From Photobacterium frigidiphilum (lineage in GTDB: Bacteria > Pseudomonadota > Gammaproteobacteria > Enterobacterales > Vibrionaceae): a DNA stretch of 64,000 bases. This document shows, piece after piece, positions 1 to 8,115 of this stretch. The stretch lies in contig NZ_PYMJ01000003.1 in NCBI RefSeq assembly GCF_003025615.1, positions 186,001-250,000 of the forward strand, in the 5' to 3' direction. The notes beneath the pieces were generated by a model. It was not told where the DNA came from. It did no database searches and worked only from the letters and a program-made list of their open reading frames with translations. The first letter of the stretch is position 1, and every line of letters starts with the position of its first letter. Made by a program: the position numbers and the translations under genes.

Positions 1-61
1 AATCATGAAGTGCTAAGTACTGAAAAGGTATCACCTTACAGAAGGTAAGCTGAAGGAAAAA

Positions 62-91
62 GAAAAGGGAAGTCAGCGATGACTTCCCTTT
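62..91 (-). terminator. Rho-independent terminator of dmsABC
   Basis: A perfect 12-bp stem (AAAGGGAAGTCA, 64-75, with its complement at 80-91) closes a 4-nt loop. On the minus strand it is followed by a T-rich run. It lies 16 bases past the dmsC stop, so it ends the dms transcript. Confidence 0.85.
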
Positions 92-107
92 GAGGTTTCA
101 AACAGTA

Positions 108-953
108 TTACATGCCAACCGTCATGTGCAGGCCATAGAACATGCCACGGCTCACTAATTCTGACGAGAATACCAAGATGAAGCTAAGTAGCATCACTGG
201 TACTCCTGGGCGGCTTACCATCAAGCGAGGTACAAACCAGACGCCAAGGGCTGCTAGTAAAAGTCCCACACGCAAGATTTGTAACTGCATCATGTCAGGG
301 ATCAAATCAGACGCTGATACGATGGCAGTATTAATGTCACCCAGTGAAATCATTTGGCTAACAGTCACAACCACACTGACGGCGACCGCAATTGCACCAA
401 ACAACGGTAATGCATTATCTAATGCTGCCATCTTATGATCAGAAGCAGTCAGTAGCATGTGACCGAAAATCAGACCAGAAATAATGGTTGTTAAGATAAA
501 TGCCATTGGCGTGTAGACGGTGTCCCATGTTGGCACTGTGTCGATAAGGTACACTTTGATCATCGAGTACATGAAGCTCACACCAATGATCATAGCAATC
601 ACCAATAAAGCTTTACGTAACGACTCTGCGCCTTTGTCGAGTACTTCCAGTAGCCAATAGAAACCACCCGCGGCAAAGAACAAGCTGCCCGTGAATATCT
701 CATTAGACAGCCATGAACTGCCCACTTGGTTCAAAGCATTCATCGCGCGTAATGGGCTGCCAAGGTGCACGGTAGATGCCATGAAACCTAGGCCCATTAA
801 GACCCAAATGAAAAACATGTTTTTATGTAAGCGGTCACTTTCACCGATACACAGTTTGCCTGCCAAGATAATGCAGCCAAGCAGTAAGAATGCACCCACT
901 GCGGTTTGTGCTAATACCGTGAATAGAATCAACGGCCATTCATGCCAAGCCAT
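108..953 (-). CDS. dmsC: DMSO reductase membrane anchor subunit DmsC
   Basis: Integral membrane anchor of an anaerobic DMSO/TMAO-type reductase; in this family it binds menaquinol and passes electrons to the iron-sulfur subunit. The protein (281 aa) is almost entirely hydrophobic, with about eight membrane segments, and opens with MAWHEWPLILFT, typical of the family. The start at 953 is chosen because AAGGAGG lies just upstream and the dmsB stop is immediately before it; a longer in-frame reading from 1010 would overlap dmsB. It is the last gene of dmsABC and is followed by a terminator. Family membership is clear from hydrophobicity, motif style and context. The exact substrate (DMSO, TMAO or another S/N-oxide) cannot be read from this subunit. 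Confidence 0.9.
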   Translation of the reverse strand: MAWHEWPLILFTVLAQTAVGAFLLLGCIILAGKLCIGESDRLHKNMFFIWVLMGLGFMASTVHLGSPLRAMNALNQVGSSWLSNEIFTGSLFFAAGGFYWLLEVLDKGAESLRKALLVIAMIIGVSFMYSMIKVYLIDTVPTWDTVYTPMAFILTTIISGLIFGHMLLTASDHKMAALDNALPLFGAIAVAVSVVVTVSQMISLGDINTAIVSASDLIPDMMQLQILRVGLLLAALGVWFVPRLMVSRPGVPVMLLSFILVFSSELVSRGMFYGLHMTVGM

Positions 954-954
954 G

Positions 955-1569
955 TTATACCTCCTTCGGATTTGCCAAGTGACCGGTTTGATCATCCGTC
1001 GGACGCGCATTTCGGTTCAGCTTAATGACAATGTTTGGTTTTGTTGTTAGTGATGACGGTAAAGGAGCAACATCTGCATTTGTACCGTATTTTTCACGAA
1101 GTTCTGCAATCGGACCAAACTCCAGTGCACGTAGTGGACAAGATCCAACACAGATTGGCTCTAGCCCTTGACCAACACGTTCGTAACAGCCGTCACACTT
1201 GGTCATGTGACCTTTTTCTTCGTTGTACTGAGGTGCGCCGTATGGGCAGGCCATTTCACAGTACTTACAACCGATGCAAACATCTTCATCGACAATCACG
1301 AAGCCGTCTTCACGTTTGTGCATAGCGCCACTTGGACATACTTTGGTACAAGCAGGTTCGTCACAATGGTTACAAGCGATTGAAAGGTAGTACGAGTACA
1401 CATCCTGACGGAAGGTATCACCATCTTTAATCCAGTTGCCGCCTGCGTATTCATAGATGCGGCGGTAGTTCACGCCGATATCTAAGTTTTTGTTATCCTT
1501 GCAAGATAGCTGACATGTTTTGCAGCCAGTGCATTTGCTTGAATCGATATAAAAGCCGTATTGTTTCAT
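955..1569 (-). CDS. dmsB: DMSO reductase iron-sulfur subunit DmsB
   Basis: Electron-transfer subunit (204 aa) linking the DmsC quinol site to the molybdenum subunit. Four ferredoxin-type cysteine groups are visible: CTGCKTCQLSC near residue 15, CNHCDEPACTKVC near 67, CIGCKYCEMAC near 98, and CDGCYERV with CVGSC near 125-145. This is the usual set for four [4Fe-4S] clusters in DmsB/PhsB-type proteins, and the length is normal. There is no signal peptide, as expected for a subunit exported together with Tat-targeted DmsA. It lies 10 bases after dmsA and 1 base before dmsC, so the three are co-transcribed. Confidence 0.93.
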   Translation of the reverse strand: MKQYGFYIDSSKCTGCKTCQLSCKDNKNLDIGVNYRRIYEYAGGNWIKDGDTFRQDVYSYYLSIACNHCDEPACTKVCPSGAMHKREDGFVIVDEDVCIGCKYCEMACPYGAPQYNEEKGHMTKCDGCYERVGQGLEPICVGSCPLRALEFGPIAELREKYGTNADVAPLPSSLTTKPNIVIKLNRNARPTDDQTGHLANPKEV

Positions 1570-1579
1570 TATTTAACCC

Positions 1580-4024
1580 TTATGCCTTCTTCACAAGTTG
1601 CACGTCTACTAAGTTTGTATGCTGTGGGTTGCCTTTTGCTAATGGGCTAGGGCGCTGAGTGGTCAGTACGTTAATACAGCCACTGTGATCGATACGTTGT
1701 CCATCTGGGGCGTACCAAGCACCTTCACCTAACGCGACAACACCTGGCATCATTCGAGGTGTGACTTTTGCGTTGATGTGCACTTCACCACGGTCGTTGA
1801 AGATACGAATCAGATCACCATTTTTTATCCCACGCGTTTGGGCATCTAAAGGGTTTAACCACATCTCTTGTTTGGCTGCATCTTTTAAGATATCAACGTT
1901 ACCGTACGTTGAGTGAGTACGTGCTTTATAATGAAAACCTGTTAATTGAAGTGGGTAGTTACCTTGCTTAGAGGCTTCCCATCCTTCGAAATTAGGCGTG
2001 TAAACCGGTAATGGATGAATTGTTTCGTCTGCATCCAATTCCCATGTTTGACCTATGCTAGCCAAGCGTTCTGAATAAATTTCAATTTTACCAGAGGGTG
2101 TTCTTAGCGGATTTGCTTCAGGGTTTTCACGGAAATCTTTGTAAGCGACAAAATGCTCTTTCACAAAGCGCTTATAGATACCTTGCTCACGCATCGCTTC
2201 GAATGTTGGTAGCAATGGATCTTGTGCGCGAGTTAGTTGGTATAAGTGACGTAACCAACCTTCTTGATCGCGACCTTCAGTAAAGGCTTCTTCAACCCCT
2301 AATTTCTGTGCCAGACCAGTACAAATATCGTAAATACTCTTTGCTTCAAATTGCGGTTTAATCGCTTGTGATGCAAAGATGAAATACGGCATGTTGCCTG
2401 CTGATGCATCCATACAGAAATCGGATTGCTCAGAGGTGGTTAAATCAGGTAGTACGATATCGGCATATTTAGCAGATGACGTCATGTGGTTATCTATTAC
2501 CACAATCATTTCACAGGCTTTTTCATCTTGAAGAATGTCATGAGTACGGTTGATATCAGCATGCTGATTAATCAAACAGTTACCAGCATAATTCCAGATG
2601 AACTTAATAGGCACATCAAGTTTTTCTTTGCCGCGAATACCATCGGCCGTTGCTGTCATTTCAGGACCGCGGAAAATAGCATCAGTCCACAAGAACATTG
2701 GGATAGATGCTTCAATTGGGTTCTGTAATGTAGGGAAGCGAACAAAAGGAATACTAGAGCTGCTTTCGCGTGCTCCTGTACCACCACCGTTAAGGCCAAC
2801 ATTACCGGTTAATAAGGCCAGCATTGCAATCGCACGAGATGCAATTTCGCCATTAGCGGTACGTTGTAGTCCCCAGCCTTGAATAATGGCACAAGGCTTA
2901 GTTGAGCCTATTTCGCGAGCTGCTTTGATAATAATGTCTGCAGGAATTCCCGTAATTGATGAAGCCCACTCAGGGGTTTTCTCTACTTCATCATTGCCTA
3001 ACCCTAAAATATAAGACTTATAGTCACTGTTTGCAGGGGCTGAAGCTGGTAATGTTTTTTCATCATAGCCGACACAGTATTTATCAAGGAAAGCTTGATC
3101 AACCAAGTCTTCTTTGATCATCACATGTGCCATTGCTGCAATAAAGGCTGTATCAGTGCCTGGGCGAATTGGGATCCACTGATCTTCACGTCCACCGGCT
3201 GTGTCAGTATAACGAGGATCGATTACGATCATGCGTGCATTAGATTTTTCTTTGCCTTCCATGAAGTGGTGAATAACACCACCACCAGACATACGCGTTT
3301 CTGCTGGGTTATTACCAAACTGTACAATTAGCTTGGTATTTTCTAAATCAGAAGGGGAATTATTTGCCGCAAAGCCACCGTAAGTGTAGTTCAGACCTAC
3401 TGCAATTTGTGCGGTTGAGTAATCACCATAATGGTTTAAGTAGCCACCGTTTAGGTTCATCAAGCGAGCAATCAAACTACCACCCGGAGGCCATGATTTA
3501 GTAACTGTACCGCCTAGAGTGCCAGTACCGTAATTCAAGTAAATCGCTTCATTACCGTAGTCTTTACGAATCGTCGTAATAGAAGCTGCGATCTCGTTGA
3601 AAGCTTCATCCCAACTAATACGTTTGAATTTACCTTCACCACGTTTACCAACGCGCTTCATTGGATATTTTAAGCGATCAGGGTTATACACTCGGCGTCG
3701 CATTGAACGACCACGTAAGCAGGCACGTACTTGGTGATGACCATACTCGTCATTACCTGTGTTATCGGTTTCAACCCACTTTATTTCGCCATCTGAAACA
3801 TGCATGCGTAATGGGCAGCGGCTGCCACAGTTTACGGTACAAGAGCTCCATACAACTTTGTCTTCCGCTGGTGCGGTTGACGTTGCAGCAAAAGCGGAAT
3901 TTGATTTGAATGGTAGGGTAACACTGCTGGCTACGGCGGCTAAACTACCTAATACGGAACCTGTTTTCACAAAGTTACGACGAGATAATTTAGGTGCTAG
4001 TAGTTCTTTCAGTTTTAATTTCAT
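1580..4024 (-). CDS. dmsA: Molybdopterin DMSO/TMAO-type reductase catalytic subunit DmsA
   Basis: Catalytic Mo-bis-PGD subunit (814 aa) of a periplasm-facing reductase. The N-terminus has a twin-arginine signal (SRRNFVK at 14-20, then a hydrophobic stretch and an AFA site near 44-46). The [4Fe-4S] ligands are Cys62, Cys66, Cys70 and Cys102. The likely molybdenum ligand is Ser203 in GDYSTAQ, matching the serine of DMSO reductases. The rest shows the usual molybdopterin dinucleotide-binding blocks, such as IQGWGLQRTANGE and a C-terminal NPLDAQTRGIKNGD block. It is first in dmsABC, and the chaperone and ferredoxin needed for its assembly are divergently encoded next door. DMSO is the family default; TMAO or another S/N-oxide is possible. 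Confidence 0.92.
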   Translation of the reverse strand: MKLKLKELLAPKLSRRNFVKTGSVLGSLAAVASSVTLPFKSNSAFAATSTAPAEDKVVWSSCTVNCGSRCPLRMHVSDGEIKWVETDNTGNDEYGHHQVRACLRGRSMRRRVYNPDRLKYPMKRVGKRGEGKFKRISWDEAFNEIAASITTIRKDYGNEAIYLNYGTGTLGGTVTKSWPPGGSLIARLMNLNGGYLNHYGDYSTAQIAVGLNYTYGGFAANNSPSDLENTKLIVQFGNNPAETRMSGGGVIHHFMEGKEKSNARMIVIDPRYTDTAGGREDQWIPIRPGTDTAFIAAMAHVMIKEDLVDQAFLDKYCVGYDEKTLPASAPANSDYKSYILGLGNDEVEKTPEWASSITGIPADIIIKAAREIGSTKPCAIIQGWGLQRTANGEIASRAIAMLALLTGNVGLNGGGTGARESSSSIPFVRFPTLQNPIEASIPMFLWTDAIFRGPEMTATADGIRGKEKLDVPIKFIWNYAGNCLINQHADINRTHDILQDEKACEMIVVIDNHMTSSAKYADIVLPDLTTSEQSDFCMDASAGNMPYFIFASQAIKPQFEAKSIYDICTGLAQKLGVEEAFTEGRDQEGWLRHLYQLTRAQDPLLPTFEAMREQGIYKRFVKEHFVAYKDFRENPEANPLRTPSGKIEIYSERLASIGQTWELDADETIHPLPVYTPNFEGWEASKQGNYPLQLTGFHYKARTHSTYGNVDILKDAAKQEMWLNPLDAQTRGIKNGDLIRIFNDRGEVHINAKVTPRMMPGVVALGEGAWYAPDGQRIDHSGCINVLTTQRPSPLAKGNPQHTNLVDVQLVKKA

Positions 4025-4219
4025 AGCACGACATTCTCTGTGTTATTGCTGACACAATTGTTTTTTATATGATTAATAAATCACGGTTATAATTTAAGTT
4101 CTACTCTTTAAGTGGTAGCGCTTTATTAGCCATACTTTCTTTTTTGTTGCCTCTTTACTATGTCTTGCATCAAGAAAAACGAGGGAGAGAAACGGGCTGT
4201 ATTTATATTTGTCTGATCT

Positions 4220-4233
4220 CTGATTAAGATCAC
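4220..4233. promoter_or_regulatory. FNR-like site between dmsA and the chaperone gene
   Basis: CTGAT-TAAG-ATCAC is a symmetric variant of the FNR consensus TTGAT-N4-ATCAA, with one mismatch per half-site. It lies in the 363-bp divergent gap between dmsA and the TorD-like gene. Anaerobic control by FNR is well known for dms operons; assigning it to this site is inference. Confidence 0.45.
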
Positions 4234-4387
4234 GGTTGTTAAGAGAAATTGATGTTTTACAAGCATTTATGTACTACTAATCATTCTTATTCAGCTATTA
4301 ATAATATTGAAGATTGCGTTAAAACAATTTTCTTCTAATCTTCTTGGGGTAGACTCAAAACGTACCTAGTCTAAATAATGAGGAATC

Positions 4388-4972
4388 ATGGAAAACATCG
4401 CAATTGTTGCAAAGTTATTAGGCAGCTTCTTTTATTTTCCATTGGCGTATGAAAATAATATTCAATATTTAGATGCTATTAAAAATAGTGATGACGTAAA
4501 TGAAACAGCTTTTTTTGCATTTATTTCTGCAGTAGAAAGTACAAATGAAGAAGCGCTACGAGCTGATTTTCAATTATTGTTTGAAGGTTGTGAAATAATG
4601 CCTGCACCACCATGGGGATCGGTTTATTTAGATCGTGAACAAGTGATCTTTGGTGATTCTACGTTACGTTTACGACAGTTTTTAGCTAGTCATAATATGT
4701 TGTTAGATACAGGAATGCGTGAGCCGGAAGATCAATTCGGGTTAACCTTGCTAGCCTTAGCCAATATTATTGATCAATGTGACGATGTAACGATCGTAAC
4801 TGCTTTGTTAGCCGATCACCTTTTACCGTGGGCATATCATTACCTTGCATTGGTACAGAAACACGGTCAGACCGATGTGTATAAAGTACTGGCTGAGATA
4901 ACTGAAGAGTGGTTAACCGCGGTTCAGTCAGAACTGAAGATAACACCTCAAACGTATAAATTATATTTCTGA
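4388..4972 (+). CDS. dmsD: TorD/DmsD-family redox enzyme maturation chaperone
   Basis: Cytoplasmic chaperone (194 aa) that in this family binds the twin-arginine signal of a molybdoenzyme and holds it until the cofactor is inserted. The all-helical character and the central block EIMPAPPWGSVYLDRE are typical of TorD/DmsD proteins (the APPWxSVY element), and the length is normal. GAGGAATC precedes the ATG. It is divergent from dmsA, the obvious client, and its stop overlaps the start of the next gene by one base (TGATG), so the two are translationally coupled. The DmsD label is preferred over TorD from context only; sequence alone does not separate the branches. Confidence 0.82.
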   Translation: MENIAIVAKLLGSFFYFPLAYENNIQYLDAIKNSDDVNETAFFAFISAVESTNEEALRADFQLLFEGCEIMPAPPWGSVYLDREQVIFGDSTLRLRQFLASHNMLLDTGMREPEDQFGLTLLALANIIDQCDDVTIVTALLADHLLPWAYHYLALVQKHGQTDVYKVLAEITEEWLTAVQSELKITPQTYKLYF

Positions 4973-5529
4973 TGGCCGAGCGTAACGAAAAATATTATCG
5001 GGCGTGTCTAGAGCATTACTCTGTAAGCCGACGAGGCTTATTAAGAGGATTATTCTCTGGTGCGAATAAAGCGGTTCAGGTGCCAGATGAAATATCGGTA
5101 AAACGTTCTGTTCCTCGTCCACCTGGTGCTGTAGATGAAGGTGTGTTTTTACAGTTATGCCAATCATGCAATGACTGTGAAACGGCATGTGTGCAGCAAG
5201 TGATTGAAATGGTTGAAGGGCGGCCTCAGCTTAATCTAGATTACAATCACTGCACGCAATGCGGTGAATGCCAAAAAGCTTGCTCGACTGGCGCATTATC
5301 ATCAATAAACAAAGATATTGGTTTACGTCCATCATTCTCAAAAGGGTGTAATAATCGCTTGTCTGGCGAATGCCTAATCTGTGCTGATGCTTGCCCACAG
5401 TTGGCAATCTCTGTTTCTTCTCGGCAGTTACCCGTTATAAATGAAGCTCTGTGTTCTGGGTGCGGTCAGTGTCGTTCAGTATGTTTTATTGGTGCTGTTC
5501 AACTTGAATGGCCAACAGCTCGCCATTAA
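4972..5529 (+). CDS. napF: NapF-like multi-cluster ferredoxin
   Basis: Cytoplasmic-type ferredoxin (185 aa) with several [4Fe-4S] motifs: CQSCNDCETAC near residue 60, CTQCGECQKAC near 90, CLICADAC near 130, and CSGCGQCRSVC near 160. The N-terminus contains SRRGLLRGLFSG, which resembles a Tat motif but, as in NapF, probably does not act as an export signal. NapF in nitrate reductase operons helps mature the molybdoenzyme. Here no nap genes are seen and the neighbour is a TorD-type chaperone opposite dmsABC, so a role in DmsA maturation is inferred. The symbol marks the family only. Confidence 0.78.
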   Translation: MAERNEKYYRACLEHYSVSRRGLLRGLFSGANKAVQVPDEISVKRSVPRPPGAVDEGVFLQLCQSCNDCETACVQQVIEMVEGRPQLNLDYNHCTQCGECQKACSTGALSSINKDIGLRPSFSKGCNNRLSGECLICADACPQLAISVSSRQLPVINEALCSGCGQCRSVCFIGAVQLEWPTARH

Positions 5530-5677
5530 GCGAGCTGTATATTTCATCTATATCTTTTTATGCACAAAGATTGGCTTCCTTAGCACTATTTATTCCTCTA
5601 AATCAATATTGTAGAAATGACGAACTACACTTTATTGATGAACTTAGCGGTAATACTTTTGTTTTTTAGGAGGCAAG

Positions 5678-6055
5678 ATGAGCGCTCTACACGGATTAAC
5701 CATTGAAATTGATCGTGATCGTAATGACTTCTTTATGGAAATAAAGGCAATCGGCACGCTAACACATGCTGATTATGAAAAAATCACCCCAATCATTGAT
5801 GAAGCGTTGGAAGGGGTAACGGTACCGATTGTGAATGTCTATATCGATGGAACTGAGTTCGATGGTTGGCAGTTACAAGCCGCGTGGGATGATTTAAAAA
5901 TAGGGTTAAAACACGGCAAGAAATTCGATAAAGTGGCTTTATATGGTAACCAGCATTGGCAAGAAGTGATGTCAAAAATTGGCAGTTGGTTTGTATCGGG
6001 TGAAGTTAGATATTTTGACGATCCACTCGAAGCATTAGCATGGTTAAGAGATTAG
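5678..6055 (+). CDS. SpoIIAA/STAS-like (CRAL-TRIO-related) small protein
   Basis: A 125-aa soluble protein with no signal peptide. The alternating strand/helix pattern (NDFFMEIKAIGTLTHADYEKI, then VPIVNVYIDGTEF, then KVALYGNQHWQEVM and FVSGEVRYFDDPLEALAWL) is that of the SpoIIAA-like fold common in marine gamma-proteobacteria and annotated as STAS/SEC14-like. No biochemical role is established that can be read from sequence. AGGAGG lies just before the ATG. It stands alone, 148 bases after the ferredoxin gene. Confidence 0.7.
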   Translation: MSALHGLTIEIDRDRNDFFMEIKAIGTLTHADYEKITPIIDEALEGVTVPIVNVYIDGTEFDGWQLQAAWDDLKIGLKHGKKFDKVALYGNQHWQEVMSKIGSWFVSGEVRYFDDPLEALAWLRD

Positions 6056-6237
6056 GTTCACTGGAAAGAATGGATGAACAGTGATTAGGGTTATTAAAAT
6101 TTGCCAAAAATGTGAAATTATTATTGTTTTCATACATTTTAATTAAATTTAATCACTGTATGAATGATTGTTTTACGATAAAATGAAACGACGTTCGATA
6201 TGTAACTGCTTGAATCGATATAATACAGGCTTAAAGA

Positions 6238-6978
6238 ATGAAAATAACCACGATCGCATCCGTCATCACTACCGCTTTGATTCCCGTCATGTTTTCTTCA
6301 ACGTGTATGGCATATACATCGAATGATGTTGAATCGGTAAATAGTGGCGACGTTGCAAGTACAACGGAAGTACAGAGTGATACAACAGCGAAAGCAGCAA
6401 CAATGCCTCGTTTTGATGATTCACCACGTTATTTTGTCGGCATTAACGCCGGTAAAAGTAAGTTAAATGGAACCGATATTGCGACATTAGGCAGCGATTC
6501 TCAAGAAGCTTCAAGCCCTGATGCAAGTGGCTTTGGTGGTTTGTCTATAGGTCGATACAGCGCTAATGGTGGCAGCCGTATATATTACAGCTATGAGCAG
6601 CATTCGGCTGACACACAATTTAGCTCAGCTTTAGCTTACTCGACGAAAACGAGCTTGCATTTACTGAATGCTGATCGTATTTTTCGTGCAGATAAAAGCG
6701 TAAATCCTTTTATCGGATTGCATTTTGGTTATGGTAAAACGAAATCTGACTCCGAACTTTCTAGTGGCTATAAAGACTCTGGGCTTGTCTTTGGTTTACA
6801 AGCAGGTGTTGCTTGGCGTGCCAGTGAACAATTTACCATTGAGCTAGGGCTTCGTCATACGGTTTTGCCTGATAACTCTAAAGAATGGTCTGCGACAAGC
6901 GGTGGTAACACCTATAAGTTTCAGTCAACGCAAAGTACATTGTCTTCAGCGTATTTGGGGGCTAATTACCGCTTCTAA
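6238..6978 (+). CDS. Outer-membrane beta-barrel protein (OmpA/OmpW-like porin fold)
   Basis: A 246-aa secreted protein with an N-terminal signal peptide (cleavage probably after SSTCMA). The mature part has alternating amphipathic strands rich in Gly, Tyr and Ser: RYFVGINAGKSK, GFGGLSIGRYS, RIYYSYEQHS, NPFIGLHFGYGKT, GLVFGLQAGVAWR, FTIELGLRHT. It ends SSAYLGANYRF; a terminal Phe is the classic barrel-assembly signal. Ligand or function is unknown. It is monocistronic, followed directly by the dispersed palindrome. Confidence 0.75.
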   Translation: MKITTIASVITTALIPVMFSSTCMAYTSNDVESVNSGDVASTTEVQSDTTAKAATMPRFDDSPRYFVGINAGKSKLNGTDIATLGSDSQEASSPDASGFGGLSIGRYSANGGSRIYYSYEQHSADTQFSSALAYSTKTSLHLLNADRIFRADKSVNPFIGLHFGYGKTKSDSELSSGYKDSGLVFGLQAGVAWRASEQFTIELGLRHTVLPDNSKEWSATSGGNTYKFQSTQSTLSSAYLGANYRF

Positions 6979-6982
6979 TACT

Positions 6983-7042
6983 TATACCCAAGCTACCTCA
7001 AGATTCTCGCTGAAACGAGCATCTTGAGGTAACTTGGGTATA
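6983..7042. repeat. Dispersed palindromic element, complete copy 1
   Basis: A near-perfect inverted repeat of about 60 bp with arms TATACCCAAGCTACCTCAAG and its complement. The arms close around a loop that itself contains a small dyad (CTCG ctgaaa CGAG). Related copies are at 32352-32413, 34208-34280 and 53223-53282. It sits 5 bases after the barrel-protein stop and could form a transcript hairpin. Confidence 0.85.
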
Positions 7043-7174
7043 TCCACTTTATTTAGGTAACACGCATTTAGCACTTAATAAGTGCGTGTTCATAACACCA
7101 CGGTTTACTCAGCCTTTCAGCCGCGTATAATGCCCTCCTCATAAACGACAATCATTATCAATAAGGACTTCATT

Positions 7175-8050
7175 TTGAAGCTATTTGTCAGAGATCTTAC
7201 GGTTATTGACGCCTCATACTTGTGTGACGAGCGTGGAATGGTCGGTGAAAGTTGGATTCTTGATGTGGTGATGTCGGGCGAACTGAATGAAATGAGTATG
7301 CTGCTTGATTTCAGTCGTGTGAAAAAGCAAATTAAGTTCTTGGTTGATGAGCATGTCGATCATCGTTTGATTGTGCCAAGCAACAATACTGCGATTCGGA
7401 CAGCGACCACTAAATCAGGTTATGCGACTGTAGATTTACTGCGTGGTGATAAAAGTATTCACCTGCATAGCCCTGAAGAAGCATACTGCTTTATTGATGC
7501 AGAAAAAGTAACAATTGAATCTGTGACGGCTTACCTGCATAACATACTTAAAGGTAACTTGCCTGATAACGTTGAAGGGTTAGAGCTTACTTTACGTCAT
7601 GAAAAGATTGATGGCCCTTTTTATCATTACAGCCATGGTTTAAAAAAGCATGACGGCAACTGCCAACGTATTGCTCATGGTCATCGCTCTCCCATTGAAC
7701 TGTTTGTTGATGGCGCTCGCCATACTGAACTAGAGCAACAATGGGCAAATCGCTGGGAAGATATTTATTTAGGCACGAAAGAAGACATGATTTCTGTGGC
7801 TGAATTAAACCTTAGCGAACACGCTACATCTATTACCGACGATGGTTATTTTGGGTTTCGTTATACTGCGCCGCAAGGTGAATTCGAGCTCGCAATAGCG
7901 AAATCAGAAACGGAAATTATTGATACTGACACCACTGTCGAGTTATTGGCATCGTATATTGCTAATGAAGTGAAGCAATCACTGAGTGATGAATCACTTG
8001 AGGTTGTTGCTTACGAAGGTGTCGGTAAAGGCGCTATGGCTTCTGCTTAA
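7175..8050 (+). CDS. 6-pyruvoyl-tetrahydropterin synthase / QueD-family protein, two-domain
   Basis: A 291-aa protein, about twice the length of a single QueD/PTPS domain. The N-terminal half (MKLFVRDLTVIDASYLC, LLDFSRVKKQIKFLVDEHVDHRL) matches the PTPS strand-helix pattern with the VDHRLIVP motif. The C-terminal half has HYSHGLKKHDGNCQRIAHGHRSP, which carries a Cys and a His-x-His suited to zinc and catalysis. PTPS-family enzymes act on 7,8-dihydroneopterin triphosphate in queuosine or folate-type pathways; which reaction applies is not visible. The start is TTG, chosen because AAGGA lies 7 bases upstream and no in-frame ATG fits. A strong terminator follows. Confidence 0.7.
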   Translation: MKLFVRDLTVIDASYLCDERGMVGESWILDVVMSGELNEMSMLLDFSRVKKQIKFLVDEHVDHRLIVPSNNTAIRTATTKSGYATVDLLRGDKSIHLHSPEEAYCFIDAEKVTIESVTAYLHNILKGNLPDNVEGLELTLRHEKIDGPFYHYSHGLKKHDGNCQRIAHGHRSPIELFVDGARHTELEQQWANRWEDIYLGTKEDMISVAELNLSEHATSITDDGYFGFRYTAPQGEFELAIAKSETEIIDTDTTVELLASYIANEVKQSLSDESLEVVAYEGVGKGAMASA

Positions 8051-8066
8051 TTAGCCTCTGTCGAAT

Positions 8067-8115
8067 AAAAGCCCATTATCATCTGCTTTCACAGCGATGA
8101 TAATGGGCTTTTTTA
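8067..8115 (+). terminator. Strong Rho-independent terminator
   Basis: A perfect stem of about 16 bp (AAAGCCCATTATCATC and its complement) closes a 12-nt loop and is followed by a T run. It ends the QueD-family gene. Confidence 0.92.

Noticed and set aside
4960-5190. Minus-strand reading inside the NapF-like gene
   Set aside because: It is a shadow of the ferredoxin gene, whose cysteine motifs explain the plus strand fully.
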